DNA from: Ruegeria denitrificans
GTDB lineage: Bacteria; Pseudomonadota; Alphaproteobacteria; Rhodobacterales; Rhodobacteraceae
Assembly: GCF_001458295.1 (NCBI RefSeq)
Contig: NZ_CYUD01000013.1
Location: 1 to 64,000 of the forward strand
Reading direction: 5' to 3'
DNA: 64,000 bases
A program made the position numbers and the translations under genes. Within the stretch, counting starts at the first letter, position 1. Each line of letters begins with the position of its first letter. The notes below the pieces were generated by a model. The model saw only the letters and a list, made by a program, of their open reading frames with translations, was not told the DNA's origin and made no database searches. Shown here in pieces: positions 48,245-57,800 of the stretch.

Positions 48245-50878
48245 TTGTCCACAGTCACGCCGATGATGGCGCAATATCTCGAAATCAAAGAGGCCCATGC
48301 CGAGGCCCTGCTGTTTTACCGCATGGGAGATTTCTATGAGATGTTCTTCGAGGATGCCGTCAACGCCGCCGAGGCGCTGGACATCGCGCTGACCAAACGC
48401 GGCAAACATAACGGCACCGATATCCCGATGTGCGGTGTGCCGGTTCATTCCGCCGAAGGCTACCTTCTGACCTTGATCCGCAAAGGTTTTCGCGTCGCCG
48501 TTTGCGAACAGATGGAAAGCCCGGCTGAGGCGAAGAAAAGAGGCTCTAAATCGGTAGTAAAGCGTGATGTCGTACGTCTGGTGACGCCCGGCACGCTGAC
48601 CGAAGATGCCCTGCTGGAAGCGCGCCGCCACAACTTTCTGGCCGCCTATGGTGAAGTTCGGGATGAGGCCGCTTTGGCCTGGGCCGATATCTCGACCGGG
48701 GCGTTTCACGTGATGCCCCTGACATCCGTGCGCCTGAGCCCCGAACTGGCGCGGCTGGCCCCGTCCGAGCTGATCGTGGCAGACGGATCGGAACAGGCTT
48801 TGCAGGAGCCGGTCCGTGATTTGGGAATTTCGTTAACCCCGATCGGCCGAGCCAGTTTTGACAGCACGGCAGCAGAAAAACGTATCTGCGGATTGTTTCA
48901 CGTGGGCGCGCTGGATGCGTTCGGAAATTTCGGACGGGCCGAGGTTTCCGCCATGGGCGCGTTGATCGACTATCTCGAGATCACGCAAAAGGGCAAACTG
49001 CCCCTGCTGCAGACCCCCTTGAAGGAATCAGAGGATCGCGTAGTCCAGATCGACGCCGCCACACGCCGCAATCTGGAACTGACCCGATCGTTGTCTGGAG
49101 GTCGCGCCGGGTCGTTGCTGTCGGTGGTCGACCGCACCGTTACTCCGGGTGGAGCCCGGTTGCTGGAACAGCGCCTGTCCAGCCCCTCGCGCAATCTGGA
49201 CGTGATCCATGCCCGGTTGGATGCTGTGAGTTTTGCAGCTGAGGACAGCTTGACCGCTTCAGACTTGCGCGATGCCCTGCGCAAAACCCCTGATCTTGAC
49301 CGCGCCCTGTCGCGCCTGTCGCTGGAACGGGGTGGCCCGCGTGATCTGGCCGCGATCCGCAATGGTTTGGCCCAGGCGGCTGCTATTGCCGGTATCTGCG
49401 AGACGCAGGATTTGCCGGTTCTGCTGGCCACTGCCGTGCAGAATTTGATCGGGTTTGACGATCTTTTGACTTTGCTGGGTGAGGCGCTTGTGGCCGAGCC
49501 GTCCCTTCTGGCGCGCGACGGCGGTTTCATCGCTCCGGGCTTTGACACGGAATTGGATGAGGCCCGCACCTTGCGCGACGAGGGCCGATCTGTCATCGCC
49601 GGATTTCAGCAGAAATACGCGGAACACACCGGCATTACTTCTCTGAAGATCAAGCACAACAACGTGCTGGGTTATTTCATCGAAACTACGGCCACCCACG
49701 CCCAGAAGATGCTGAACCCGCCGTTTTCTGAGACCTATATCCACCGCCAGACCACTGCCAATCAGGTGCGCTTTACGACCGTCGAACTGTCCGAGATCGA
49801 AACCCGCATCCTGAACGCCGGTAATTTGGCATTGGAAATAGAAAAGCGGCTCTATCAAGCGCTTTCTGACGAGATTCTGGCCCTCGCCGCGCGTCTCAAC
49901 CAAGCCGCCCGAGGGCTCGCCGAGCTGGATTTGACCTCGGCCTTGGCCGATCTGGCGCGCGGCGAAAACTGGTGCCGTCCGCAGGTCGACATATCGCGTG
50001 CTTTCGACATTCAAGGAGGTCGCCATCCCGTCGTGGAACACGCGCTGCGCCAACAAAACGGTGATGCCTTCATTGCCAATGATTGCGACCTCAGCGCGGA
50101 TCAAGGCGCGGCGATCTGGTTGCTGACCGGCCCCAACATGGCGGGTAAATCGACCTTCCTGCGCCAGAATGCTCTGATCGCCCTGCTGGCCCAGATGGGC
50201 AGTTATGTTCCCGCTGAACGGGCGCATATCGGCGTAGTCAGCCAATTGTTCAGCCGCGTCGGTGCGTCCGACGATCTGGCCCGGGGCCGCTCGACCTTCA
50301 TGGTGGAAATGGTCGAAACCGCCGCCATCCTGAACCAGGCCGACGACCGCGCGCTAGTCATCCTTGATGAAATTGGCCGCGGCACGGCAACCTATGACGG
50401 CCTGTCCATCGCCTGGGCCACGCTGGAACATCTGCACGCCGCAAACCAATGCCGCGCGCTGTTCGCCACGCATTATCACGAACTTATCGTGCTGGCCGGT
50501 AAGCTAGAGGGCGTCGACAACGCCACCGTCGCGGTGAAAGAATGGGAAGGTGAGGTCATTTTTCTGCACGAAGTGCACAAAGGTGCGGCAGACCGATCCT
50601 ATGGTGTTCAAGTCGCCCAGCTTGCCGGTCTGCCCGCATCCGTGGTGGATCGCGCCCGCATCGTGTTGGACCAATTGGAAAAAACCGAACGCGAGGGCGG
50701 CAAGCAAAAGGCGCTGATTGACGACCTGCCGCTGTTTTCTGCCGCGCCGCCACCTCTAGCACCCGCCCCCAAGGCGTCACCGGTTACCGACATACTGGAC
50801 GACGTGTTGCCCGATGAACTGACCCCGCGTGAGGCGCTGGACCTGATCTATAAACTGAAAGAGGCGGCCAGATCCTGA
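48245..50878 (+). CDS. mutS: DNA mismatch repair protein MutS
   Basis: Full-length MutS (877 aa) that recognises mismatches and loops. The mismatch-contact motif FYRMGDFYEMF is at residues 24-34, the Walker A TGPNMAGKSTFLRQN lies near 630, and EIGRGTATYDGLSIAWA and ATHYHEL follow. The start is an in-frame TTG at 48245 following AAGGGG by 6 nt; the first ATG, at 48263, is six codons later and lacks a site. It is divergent from maeB with a 144-bp gap. A hairpin terminator overlaps its stop codon. Confidence 0.96.
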   Translation: MSTVTPMMAQYLEIKEAHAEALLFYRMGDFYEMFFEDAVNAAEALDIALTKRGKHNGTDIPMCGVPVHSAEGYLLTLIRKGFRVAVCEQMESPAEAKKRGSKSVVKRDVVRLVTPGTLTEDALLEARRHNFLAAYGEVRDEAALAWADISTGAFHVMPLTSVRLSPELARLAPSELIVADGSEQALQEPVRDLGISLTPIGRASFDSTAAEKRICGLFHVGALDAFGNFGRAEVSAMGALIDYLEITQKGKLPLLQTPLKESEDRVVQIDAATRRNLELTRSLSGGRAGSLLSVVDRTVTPGGARLLEQRLSSPSRNLDVIHARLDAVSFAAEDSLTASDLRDALRKTPDLDRALSRLSLERGGPRDLAAIRNGLAQAAAIAGICETQDLPVLLATAVQNLIGFDDLLTLLGEALVAEPSLLARDGGFIAPGFDTELDEARTLRDEGRSVIAGFQQKYAEHTGITSLKIKHNNVLGYFIETTATHAQKMLNPPFSETYIHRQTTANQVRFTTVELSEIETRILNAGNLALEIEKRLYQALSDEILALAARLNQAARGLAELDLTSALADLARGENWCRPQVDISRAFDIQGGRHPVVEHALRQQNGDAFIANDCDLSADQGAAIWLLTGPNMAGKSTFLRQNALIALLAQMGSYVPAERAHIGVVSQLFSRVGASDDLARGRSTFMVEMVETAAILNQADDRALVILDEIGRGTATYDGLSIAWATLEHLHAANQCRALFATHYHELIVLAGKLEGVDNATVAVKEWEGEVIFLHEVHKGAADRSYGVQVAQLAGLPASVVDRARIVLDQLEKTEREGGKQKALIDDLPLFSAAPPPLAPAPKASPVTDILDDVLPDELTPREALDLIYKLKEAARS

Positions 50879-50895
50879 CCGCCTCAAAAATTTTT
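50861..50895. terminator. Bidirectional terminator between mutS and grpE
   Basis: The stem GAGGCGG/CCGCCTC (50861-50867 with 50879-50885) continues past a C-A mismatch as CAG/CTG over an ATC loop. AAAAATTTTT follows on the plus side and TTTC on the minus side. It sits where two convergent genes end, and the stem includes the mutS stop codon. Confidence 0.7.
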
Positions 50896-50909
50896 GGATT
50901 TCGAACCGC

Positions 50910-51473
50910 TTAACTTGCCGGTGTCGACGAGACCCCCACCTGTGCAGGGCGCAGCAGACGGTCGTGCAGCATGAAGCCTTCGGCCGAGACCTGAATGATG
51001 TCACCTGCCTTGGTACCAGGCACCGGTGCTTCGAACATCGCTTCATGCACGTTCGGATCAAAACGATCACCAACCTCGGGCGTAATCACTTCGATACCAT
51101 GCTTTTGGAACACATCCTTCAGTGCCCGCATGGTCAGCTCGATCCCTTCCAGCAGACCGGCGGCCACTTCTTTTTGCTCATCGGTCGCAGCTTCGAGTGC
51201 GCGCTTCATGTTGTCGTAGACCGGCAGCATATCACGTGCCAGTTTCGAGCCACCATATTGCTCGGCATCGCGCCGCGCTTTGTCACCACGCTTACGGGCG
51301 TTTTCCGCGTCCGCCAGCGCACGCATGAACTTGTCCTTGTAGTCGTCGCGCTCCGCGCGCAACTCATCCAGCTCTAGCGCTTCGTCGCTGAACTCGGCGA
51401 TTTCTTCAGCCAGCTCTTCAGCTTCAGCCATTGCGATATTGTCCAGAAAATCTTCGTCTTTGGGCTCTGCCAT
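50910..51473 (-). CDS. grpE: Nucleotide exchange factor GrpE
   Basis: GrpE (187 aa). The long N-terminal coiled-coil region (EAEELAEEIAEFSDEALELD through LADAENARKRGDKARRDAEQ) is followed by the beta-wing domain with GIELTMRALKDVFQKHGIEV, GDRFDPNVHEAMFEAPVP and GDIIQVSAEGFMLHDRLLRP. It releases ADP from DnaK. It lies 10 bp downstream of hrcA, giving a heat-shock regulator-exchange-factor operon separate from dnaKJ. Identification is secure. Confidence 0.97.
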   Translation of the reverse strand: MAEPKDEDFLDNIAMAEAEELAEEIAEFSDEALELDELRAERDDYKDKFMRALADAENARKRGDKARRDAEQYGGSKLARDMLPVYDNMKRALEAATDEQKEVAAGLLEGIELTMRALKDVFQKHGIEVITPEVGDRFDPNVHEAMFEAPVPGTKAGDIIQVSAEGFMLHDRLLRPAQVGVSSTPAS

Positions 51474-51483
51474 CTCTTACCCT

Positions 51484-52548
51484 CTAGCTCCGGTCGGATA
51501 TCAGCTTGCCGACCAGTTGCGCCGTATAATCCACGATCGGCACGATCCGTCCATAGTTCAGACGCGTGGGTCCGATGACCCCGACCGCACCAATTATCTT
51601 TCGATCAGCGTTCATATATGGAGACACCACCAAAGAGGAACCCGAAAGTGAGAAAAGTTTGTTCTCAGAGCCGATAAAAATGCGTACACCCTCGCCTTCC
51701 TCGGTCAATTCCAGAAATTCAGCGATATCACGTTTGCGTTCCAGATCATCAAACAGGGTGCGGATTCGGTCCAGTTCTTCGACTTCACCCGGTTCACCCA
51801 ACAGATTCGCCCGCCCGCGCACAATCAGGCGGGCCGAGTCGCCCCCATCCCCGTCCCAGGCGGCCATGCCGCTTTCGACCATTTCACGCGCCAGCACGTC
51901 GATTTCTTGCTTGCGCGCGTCAATCTGCATCTGCATCTGACGGCGCACTTCGCCAAGGGTGCGCCCTTCGATCAGTGCGTTCAGAAAATTCGCCGCTTCG
52001 CGCATCGAACTGGGTGTCTGCCCCGGTGGCGGTGTGAACAGACGGTTTTCAACGTGCCCGTCAGCAAAAACCAACACCACTAACGCGCGGTCATGAGCTA
52101 GAGAGACAAATTCGATATGCTTGATCTCGGATTCTTGCTTGGGCGTCAGAACTAGGGACGCACCATGTGTCACGTGTGACAAAGCTGAACCCACACGGTC
52201 CAACATCCCGCCTACATCGCCCGCGTTAGAGCCTAATGTTTCATCCAGTTTCTGTCGGTCAGCGGCACCCAGATCACCGACTTCAAGTAACCCATCGACG
52301 AACATCCGCAACCCTTGTTGCGTGGGAATCCGACCGGCACTGACATGCGGGCTGTCGAGCAGTCCCAGAAACTCCAGATCCTGCATCACATTGCGCACGG
52401 TCGCGGCGCTAACCTTTTCCGATAGCGTGCGGGTCAGGGTACGGCTTCCAACAGGTTCTCCGCTGTCCAGATAACTCTCAACGATCAGCCGAAACACCTC
52501 ACGTGACCGGTCATTCATCTCGTTCAGAATTTTGCTCGCTTCGCTCAT
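51484..52548 (-). CDS. hrcA: Heat-inducible transcription repressor HrcA
   Basis: HrcA (354 aa). The N-terminal winged helix (MNDRSREVFRLIVESYLDSGEPVGS region, with SEKVSAATVRNVMQDLEFLGLL and SPHVSAGRIPTQQGLRMFVD) is diagnostic. The GAF-like middle and C-terminal QPLNYGRIVPIVDYTAQLVG-type ending (TRLNYGRIVPIVDYTAQLVG) complete it. HrcA binds the CIRCE operator, usually in front of groESL. I see no CIRCE here, so its targets lie elsewhere. It is divergent from rph and precedes grpE. Confidence 0.96.
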   Translation of the reverse strand: MSEASKILNEMNDRSREVFRLIVESYLDSGEPVGSRTLTRTLSEKVSAATVRNVMQDLEFLGLLDSPHVSAGRIPTQQGLRMFVDGLLEVGDLGAADRQKLDETLGSNAGDVGGMLDRVGSALSHVTHGASLVLTPKQESEIKHIEFVSLAHDRALVVLVFADGHVENRLFTPPPGQTPSSMREAANFLNALIEGRTLGEVRRQMQMQIDARKQEIDVLAREMVESGMAAWDGDGGDSARLIVRGRANLLGEPGEVEELDRIRTLFDDLERKRDIAEFLELTEEGEGVRIFIGSENKLFSLSGSSLVVSPYMNADRKIIGAVGVIGPTRLNYGRIVPIVDYTAQLVGKLISDRS

Positions 52549-52660
52549 CAGCCATCCCTTACTGGACCGCCATTAAATCGCCGGCATATGAAAGGTCAAT
52601 CGGGGTTGCATCGTAAGCCATGAGGGCGTTATCCCCAACCCAGCAAACAAAGGATTTTCC

Positions 52661-53374
52661 ATGCGACCCTCAGGACGAGATTTAAGCGAAATGCGCACCG
52701 TTTCAATCGAAACGGAGTTCACCAAACATGCCGAAGGTTCCTGCCTGATCAAAATGGGCGATACTCATGTACTGTGCACCGCCACAATCGAGGATCGCGT
52801 ACCACCTTTCATCAAGGGCTCGGGCCTGGGATGGGTCACCGCCGAATACGGCATGCTGCCCCGTGCGACCAACACCCGGATGCGGCGCGAGGCGGCATCG
52901 GGCAAGCAAGGCGGTCGGACAGTGGAAATCCAGCGCCTGATCGGCCGCGCCCTGCGTGCGGGCGTTGACCGGGTCGCCCTGGGAGAGCGTCAGATCACCG
53001 TGGATTGCGACGTGATCCAGGCTGATGGCGGAACCCGCTGCGCCTCGATCACAGGTGGTTGGGTCGCGCTGCGCCTGGCGGTGAACAAACTTATGAAAAC
53101 CGGCGATGTGATCTCGGACCCTTTGGTAGACCCTGTTGCTGCTGTATCCTGCGGCATCTACGCCGGTCAGCCGGTACTGGATTTGGACTACCCCGAAGAC
53201 AGCGAAGCGGGCGTGGATGGCAATTTCATCATGACCGGGTCAGGCAAACTGATCGAAGTGCAGATGAGCGCCGAAGGTTCCGTCTTTAGCCGCGCGCAGA
53301 TGGACCAATTGATGGATCTGGCCGAGAAAGGCGTGGCCGAGCTGGCTGCGGCCCAGAAAGCCGCAACCGCATGA
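52661..53374 (+). CDS. rph: Ribonuclease PH
   Basis: Phosphorolytic 3'-5' exoribonuclease (237 aa) that trims tRNA 3' ends. The start [20 protein letters not shown] and the core [60 protein letters not shown] and [16 protein letters not shown] ([19 protein letters not shown]) blocks define RNase PH. It starts the rph-rdgB-hemW unit and overlaps rdgB by 4 bp. It is divergent from hrcA across about 110 bp. Confidence 0.97.
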   Translation: MRPSGRDLSEMRTVSIETEFTKHAEGSCLIKMGDTHVLCTATIEDRVPPFIKGSGLGWVTAEYGMLPRATNTRMRREAASGKQGGRTVEIQRLIGRALRAGVDRVALGERQITVDCDVIQADGGTRCASITGGWVALRLAVNKLMKTGDVISDPLVDPVAAVSCGIYAGQPVLDLDYPEDSEAGVDGNFIMTGSGKLIEVQMSAEGSVFSRAQMDQLMDLAEKGVAELAAAQKAATA

Positions 53375-53985
53375 CCCGCAAGTTCGACGGCGACAGGCTG
53401 CTGGTGGCCACACATAACAAAGGCAAGCTTGAGGAGATGAAACACCTCCTTGAGCCCTTTGGCGTGTCTGTTGTTGGCGCGGGTGAGATGGACCTACCCG
53501 AACCGGAAGAGACCGAGGACACGTTCGTCGGAAATGCCCGGATCAAGGCCCATGCCGCCGCCAAGGCCACTGGACTGCCTGCCCTGTCGGACGATTCCGG
53601 AATAACCATTGATGCGCTGGATGGCGCGCCGGGTGTTTACACCGCCGATTGGGCCGAAACTGGCGATGGCCGTGATTTTCTGATGGCCATGACCCGCGCC
53701 CATAAAGACCTAGAGGCGAAAGGCGCAGCCCATCCGCGCACGGCACAGTTTCGGTGCACGCTGGTGCTGGCTTGGCCCGACGGGCATGACGAGGTGTTCG
53801 AAGGCATCGCCCCCGGCCACTTGGTTTGGCCTATCCGCGGCAAGGACGGGTTCGGATACGATCCGATGTTTGTCCCTGACGGGTACGACATTACATTCGC
53901 CGAGATGGATCGTTGGGAAAAGAACAAGATCAGCCATCGCGGCCGCGCGGTGGAGATGTTCGTGAAAGGCTGCTTTGGCGGATGA
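53371..53985 (+). CDS. rdgB: Non-canonical purine NTP pyrophosphatase RdgB (dITP/XTP)
   Basis: Ham1/RdgB family enzyme (204 aa) that removes dITP and XTP from the nucleotide pool. Family blocks are [18 protein letters not shown] at the start, [40 protein letters not shown] and [35 protein letters not shown]. It overlaps rph by 4 bp at the start and hemW by 11 bp at the end, giving a compact three-gene unit. Nothing unusual is seen. Confidence 0.96.
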   Translation: MTRKFDGDRLLVATHNKGKLEEMKHLLEPFGVSVVGAGEMDLPEPEETEDTFVGNARIKAHAAAKATGLPALSDDSGITIDALDGAPGVYTADWAETGDGRDFLMAMTRAHKDLEAKGAAHPRTAQFRCTLVLAWPDGHDEVFEGIAPGHLVWPIRGKDGFGYDPMFVPDGYDITFAEMDRWEKNKISHRGRAVEMFVKGCFGG

Positions 53986-55129
53986 TTGGCGCAATGGGGG
54001 CTTTGGCCTGTATGTGCACTGGCCTTTTTGCGAGGCCAAGTGCCCCTATTGCGACTTCAACAGCCATGTTTCGCGTAATATTGATCAAAAACAATGGCTT
54101 AACGCATATTTGGGCGAACTACGTCGGTCGGCTATTGAAACACCTGATCGGGTTCTGAACACGATCTTTTTTGGTGGCGGAACGCCGTCCCTGATGGACC
54201 CCGACACGGTTGGCGCCGTCATTGATCAGGCTCGCGCCCTGTGGCGGCCAGCCAATGACATGGAAATCACGCTAGAGGCCAATCCCGGTTCGGTCGAAGC
54301 GGGCCGCTTCGCCGCTTATCGGGACGCTGGGGTGAATCGCATCTCGATGGGGGTTCAGGCGCTCAACGACGAAGATCTGCGCCGATTGGGACGCATTCAC
54401 ACCGTGGCCGAGGCCCGATCTGCCTTTGATATCGCCCAAAGTTGCTTTGATAGGGTCAGTTTTGACCTGATTTACGCCCGACAGCACCAATCCCGCGAAG
54501 ACTGGCGATCTGAACTGACCGAAGCTCTGTCAATGGCCGTCGATCACCTGTCGCTGTATCAGCTGACTATCGAGGACGGTACCGCCTTTGGTGACCGCTA
54601 CGCCGTCGGTAAACTACGGGGCTTACCCGAAGATGACAGTGCCGCCGACATGTATCTGGCCACTCAGGAAATCTGCGAGGCACACGGCCTGCCGGCTTAT
54701 GAGGTTTCAAACCACGCAAGACCAGGGGCCGAATCACAACACAACCTGATTTATTGGCGTTATGGCGACTACATCGGCATCGGACCAGGGGCCCATGGGC
54801 GGATCACGCTGGATGGCCGTAAACTAGCAACGGAAACTTATCTGTCTCCCAATGCCTGGTTGACCGCCGTAGGCAAAGGCAGCGGAGAAAAAAAGCGGTC
54901 CCCCCTATCAACACAAGATCAGGCCAATGAATACCTCATGATGGGGTTAAGGGTCGCCGAAGGTCTAGATATTGAAAGATTCAACGCGTTAGCAGAGCAT
55001 CCTCTGCCAGAAGACAGACTGTCCGATCTTATTGATTTCGGCATGATAGAACAAACAGATGGCCGATTGATTGCCACAAACGACGGGCGCGCTGTGTTGA
55101 ATGCAGTGATCCGGGAACTTCTGGGATAG
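53975..55129 (+). CDS. hemW: Radical SAM heme chaperone HemW
   Basis: Radical SAM protein of 384 residues with the cluster motif CEAKCPYC (CxxxCxxC) inside HWPFCEAKCPYCDFNSH, followed by FGGGTPSLMDP and EITLEANPGSVEAG. The C-terminal HemN-like domain is present. HemW-type proteins transfer heme; annotation as coproporphyrinogen oxidase is usual but less accurate. The start is a TTG at 53975 overlapping rdgB by 11 bp and preceded by AAAGG; an internal ATG is too far in to retain the cluster context. It is last in the rph-rdgB unit before the DUF454 gene. Confidence 0.93.
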   Translation: MADDWRNGGFGLYVHWPFCEAKCPYCDFNSHVSRNIDQKQWLNAYLGELRRSAIETPDRVLNTIFFGGGTPSLMDPDTVGAVIDQARALWRPANDMEITLEANPGSVEAGRFAAYRDAGVNRISMGVQALNDEDLRRLGRIHTVAEARSAFDIAQSCFDRVSFDLIYARQHQSREDWRSELTEALSMAVDHLSLYQLTIEDGTAFGDRYAVGKLRGLPEDDSAADMYLATQEICEAHGLPAYEVSNHARPGAESQHNLIYWRYGDYIGIGPGAHGRITLDGRKLATETYLSPNAWLTAVGKGSGEKKRSPLSTQDQANEYLMMGLRVAEGLDIERFNALAEHPLPEDRLSDLIDFGMIEQTDGRLIATNDGRAVLNAVIRELLG

Positions 55130-55486
55130 ATGATGCAATACGTTTGGGCCGCCCTGGGTTTGATCTGTGTTGGGTTCGCTGTAATTGGCGTCGTGCTGCC
55201 CTTATTGCCGACTGTACCTTTTCTGCTGTTGGCCGCATTTTTCTTCGCCCGTTCATCCACTCGCCTGCACACTTGGCTGATTACGCACCGCACTTTCGGC
55301 CCGCTGATCGTAGACTGGCAATCTTATGGCGCTATTCGACCAAGCGCAAAAAAGGCGGCCACCGTTTCGGTCGCCGCCGTATTTGGACTGTCCGTTCTGC
55401 TGGCATTGCCCGCTCATGTCCTGATCATTCAAGCCGTGGTTCTGGGGGCAGTAATGGTCTTTATCTGGTCCCGACCTAACGGCTAA
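55130..55486 (+). CDS. DUF454/YbaN-family membrane protein
   Basis: Protein of 118 residues with a DUF454 pattern: ALGLICVGFAVIGVVLPLLP then TVPFLLLAAFFFARSSTRLHTWL and a C-terminal hydrophobic stretch. Three to four membrane helices are likely. It starts immediately after the hemW stop (ATGATG), so it is probably in the same transcript. The function is unknown; E. coli YbaN is the best-known relative. Its end overlaps the parB stop by 11 bp in convergent orientation. Confidence 0.88.
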   Translation: MMQYVWAALGLICVGFAVIGVVLPLLPTVPFLLLAAFFFARSSTRLHTWLITHRTFGPLIVDWQSYGAIRPSAKKAATVSVAAVFGLSVLLALPAHVLIIQAVVLGAVMVFIWSRPNG

Positions 55487-56369
55487 GTTTGGCGCACAAA
55501 TCGTCCAGCTGATCCAGGTTTTCATAAGTTAATACAACCTGTCCGGTTTCAGTTCCGGCCTTATGGTTGATCGCAACCCTCATCGCCAGAATCGCGGAAA
55601 GATCTTTCTCTAGCGCCCGTGTATCCGCATCTTTACCCGCATCCAGATTGCGAGACCGCGGGGCAGCTTTCACTGGATCCGCCTGCTGTTTCTTAACCAG
55701 CGCCTCAGTCGCACGAACCGAAAGCCCGTCTTTCACCACGATTTTTGCCAGTTCAGAGGGATTTTCCGCCGTGATCAGGGCTCGGGCATGCCCAGCCGAG
55801 AGCTTGCCTTCAATGACCAAGGTCTGAACATCCAACGGCAACGACAACAAGCGCAGGAGGTTTGCAATGTGACTGCGGCTTTTCCCCAAAGCTTCGGCCA
55901 GCTTTTCCTGAGTATGACCGAAGCGATCCATCAGCTGCTTATAGCCAGCAGCTTCTTCGACGGCGTTCAGGTCAGCCCGCTGAATATTTTCGATTATGGC
56001 GACTTCCAAGACTTCCGTGTCGTCAAATTCGCGTACAATAACCGGAATATCGTGTAGCTGCGCCATCTGAGCGGCGCGCCACCGGCGTTCACCAGCAACG
56101 ATTTCATACCCGCCGCCGCTGATTTCCCGCACGATCAACGGCTGGATAATGCCTTTTTCTTTGACCGAAGCGGCAAGCTCATCCAACCGATCCGCCGAAA
56201 ATGTCCGACGTGGCTGGTTCGGGTTGGCCCGCAACTTTTCAATCGGAACTTTCATGTCTGGTCGACGCGGTTCAGCGGGCAGCAGACCTTCGGTTTCCTG
56301 CGTCACATCCGCCATGAGAGCGGATAAACCCCGGCCTAAACCTCGGGGTTTTGATTTCTTTACGGCCAC
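55476..56369 (-). CDS. parB: Chromosome partitioning protein ParB
   Basis: ParB of 297 residues: an N-terminal region with GLGRGLSALMAD, the CTPase/nuclease-like ParB domain with ANPNQPRRTFSADRLDELAA and GERRWRAAQMA, the helix-turn-helix HTQEKLAEALGKSRSHIANL, and a C-terminal dimerisation tail. It binds the two parS sites found in this window and moves with ParA to segregate the origin. It is 20 bp downstream of parA. Identification is certain by motifs and location. Confidence 0.97.
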   Translation of the reverse strand: MAVKKSKPRGLGRGLSALMADVTQETEGLLPAEPRRPDMKVPIEKLRANPNQPRRTFSADRLDELAASVKEKGIIQPLIVREISGGGYEIVAGERRWRAAQMAQLHDIPVIVREFDDTEVLEVAIIENIQRADLNAVEEAAGYKQLMDRFGHTQEKLAEALGKSRSHIANLLRLLSLPLDVQTLVIEGKLSAGHARALITAENPSELAKIVVKDGLSVRATEALVKKQQADPVKAAPRSRNLDAGKDADTRALEKDLSAILAMRVAINHKAGTETGQVVLTYENLDQLDDLCAKLSR

Positions 56370-56389
56370 TGATCCCTCCTCACTGCAGC

Positions 56390-57193
56390 TCAGGCGGCAA
56401 CATTCTTATTCTTATGAATGACTTCGCGCGCCAGATGCCGATATGCCATCGCCCCCAACGACCCCGAGTCATACTGCAGAACTGGCAGGGCGTAAGACGG
56501 CGCCTCACTGACCCGCACATTTCTGGGTATCTTGGTTTTAAATACCATCTCACCCAAATTGTCACGTGCATCCTTTTCGACCTGGCGGGACAAGTTGTTG
56601 CGGTTGTCATACATAGTAAGCACAACACCTTCGATTCTGAGGTCCGGATTCGCGGTTTGACGGACCTCTCTGATCGTCAGCATCAATTGGGAAAGCCCTT
56701 CCAAAGCAAAGAACTCACTTTGTAATGGAACCAGAACAGAATGCGAAGCCACCATGGCATTTACAGTCAGAAGATTCAGGGATGGCGGGCAGTCTATTAA
56801 AACAAAATCCAGTTCAAACCTGTCAATCGAGGTCTGGCGCAGCGCATCATGCAACAAATAGCTGCGTTTTTCATTGGAAATCAGTTCAATATCCGCAGAA
56901 CTCAGGTCAACGGTAGCTGGAATAACAAGCAAGCCGTCAATTTCTGTTTCCTGGACCACGGCTTCAAGTGGCGCGTCATCCAGGATCAAATCGTAAGTTG
57001 TCCAGTCTCTGTCTTCGACACCCAGTCCGGTTGACGCGTTCCCTTGCGGATCAAGATCAACCACCAGCACCCTGCTTCCAGCCTCGGCCAAACCAGCGGC
57101 GAGATTGATCGCAGTTGTCGTTTTTCCCACCCCACCCTTTTGATTGGCGACCGCAATTATTCGGGGCCCTGTGGGACGAGACAGATCAACCAC
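56390..57193 (-). CDS. parA: Chromosome partitioning ATPase ParA
   Basis: Walker-type ATPase (267 aa) with the deviant Walker A ANQKGGVGKTTTAINLA and VLVVDLDPQGNASTG, then FVLIDCPPSLNLLTVNAMVA and the C-terminal block VRVSEAPSYALPVLQYDSGS. It pairs with ParB to segregate origins. The start overlaps the rsmG stop by 8 bp. The region from here to mnmE looks AT-richer than the rest of the window, but the genes are typical. Confidence 0.97.
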   Translation of the reverse strand: MVDLSRPTGPRIIAVANQKGGVGKTTTAINLAAGLAEAGSRVLVVDLDPQGNASTGLGVEDRDWTTYDLILDDAPLEAVVQETEIDGLLVIPATVDLSSADIELISNEKRSYLLHDALRQTSIDRFELDFVLIDCPPSLNLLTVNAMVASHSVLVPLQSEFFALEGLSQLMLTIREVRQTANPDLRIEGVVLTMYDNRNNLSRQVEKDARDNLGEMVFKTKIPRNVRVSEAPSYALPVLQYDSGSLGAMAYRHLAREVIHKNKNVAA

Positions 57194-57800
57194 GCGATAC
57201 TCCTTTGATTCTTAGAATAACTGCTTGGGGCTCAGTTAAACTTGTAATCGTCTCGCAGTCGAAATTCCATTCCTTGCACGCATCATTCAGCTCTTTTTTC
57301 CAACTTGCGCCTTTCGGCAACAACGCCGTACCAGATTTTTGCAAATGTCTGTCACAAAAGGACAATAAGGTAGGCAGGTCCGCAAGAGCACGGGCTGACA
57401 CAATATCGGCGTTCAACGGATCAACTGCTTCGATCCTCTTTGAAATAACGGCGCAATTTGCTCCACTTTCTCGTACAACATTACGCAGAAAGGCTGATTT
57501 GCGCTGGTCGCTTTCCACAAGGGTAAACTTGGCGTCCGGTACCTCGTCGACGGCCATGATAGCACACACCATTCCGGGAAACCCGCCACCACTGCCCAAG
57601 TCCACCCAATGCTCAATTTGTTCAGCACACCGAAAAACTTGGACAGAATCTAGGATATGCCGTGACCAAACATCATTCAAACTGTTGCGGGACACCAGAT
57701 TTATCTTGGGATTCCAACGCCGAACTAAATCTACATAGATTTCCAGCCTGTCAATTGTTTCACGTGAAACATCCAAACCATCGAAAACTTCGTGGTTCAT
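57186..57800 (-). CDS. rsmG: 16S rRNA (guanine-N7)-methyltransferase RsmG
   Basis: SAM-dependent methyltransferase (204 aa) acting on G527 of 16S rRNA; formerly GidB. The core motifs are [35 protein letters not shown] and [15 protein letters not shown] perfect parS lies in codons 10-15 and makes the DVSRET sequence near the N-terminus. It starts by overlapping mnmG by 4 bp and overlaps parA by 8 bp. This is the standard gid-par order of bacterial origins. Confidence 0.96.
   Translation of the reverse strand: MNHEVFDGLDVSRETIDRLEIYVDLVRRWNPKINLVSRNSLNDVWSRHILDSVQVFRCAEQIEHWVDLGSGGGFPGMVCAIMAVDEVPDAKFTLVESDQRKSAFLRNVVRESGANCAVISKRIEAVDPLNADIVSARALADLPTLLSFCDRHLQKSGTALLPKGASWKKELNDACKEWNFDCETITSLTEPQAVILRIKGVSRG
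57756..57771. other. parS centromere site (copy 1)
   Basis: A perfect 16-bp palindrome TGTTTCACGTGAAACA within the rsmG 5' coding region, identical to the consensus parS bound by ParB. It encodes part of DVSRET in the rsmG frame and lies 0.6 kb from parA. Confidence 0.95.

Noticed and set aside
48101..48709. N-terminal extension of maeB
   Set aside because: The added 200 codons lie antisense to the mutS start; the family length fits ATG 48100.
48702..48717. parS-like sequence CGTTTCACGTGATGCC in mutS
   Set aside because: Four differences from the 16-mer, all but one in the right arm; coding context explains it and the location is far from parAB.
52549..52660. CIRCE operator upstream of hrcA
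   Set aside because: I looked for TTAGCACTC-N9-GAGTGCTAA in the hrcA/rph gap and before dnaK and found no match.
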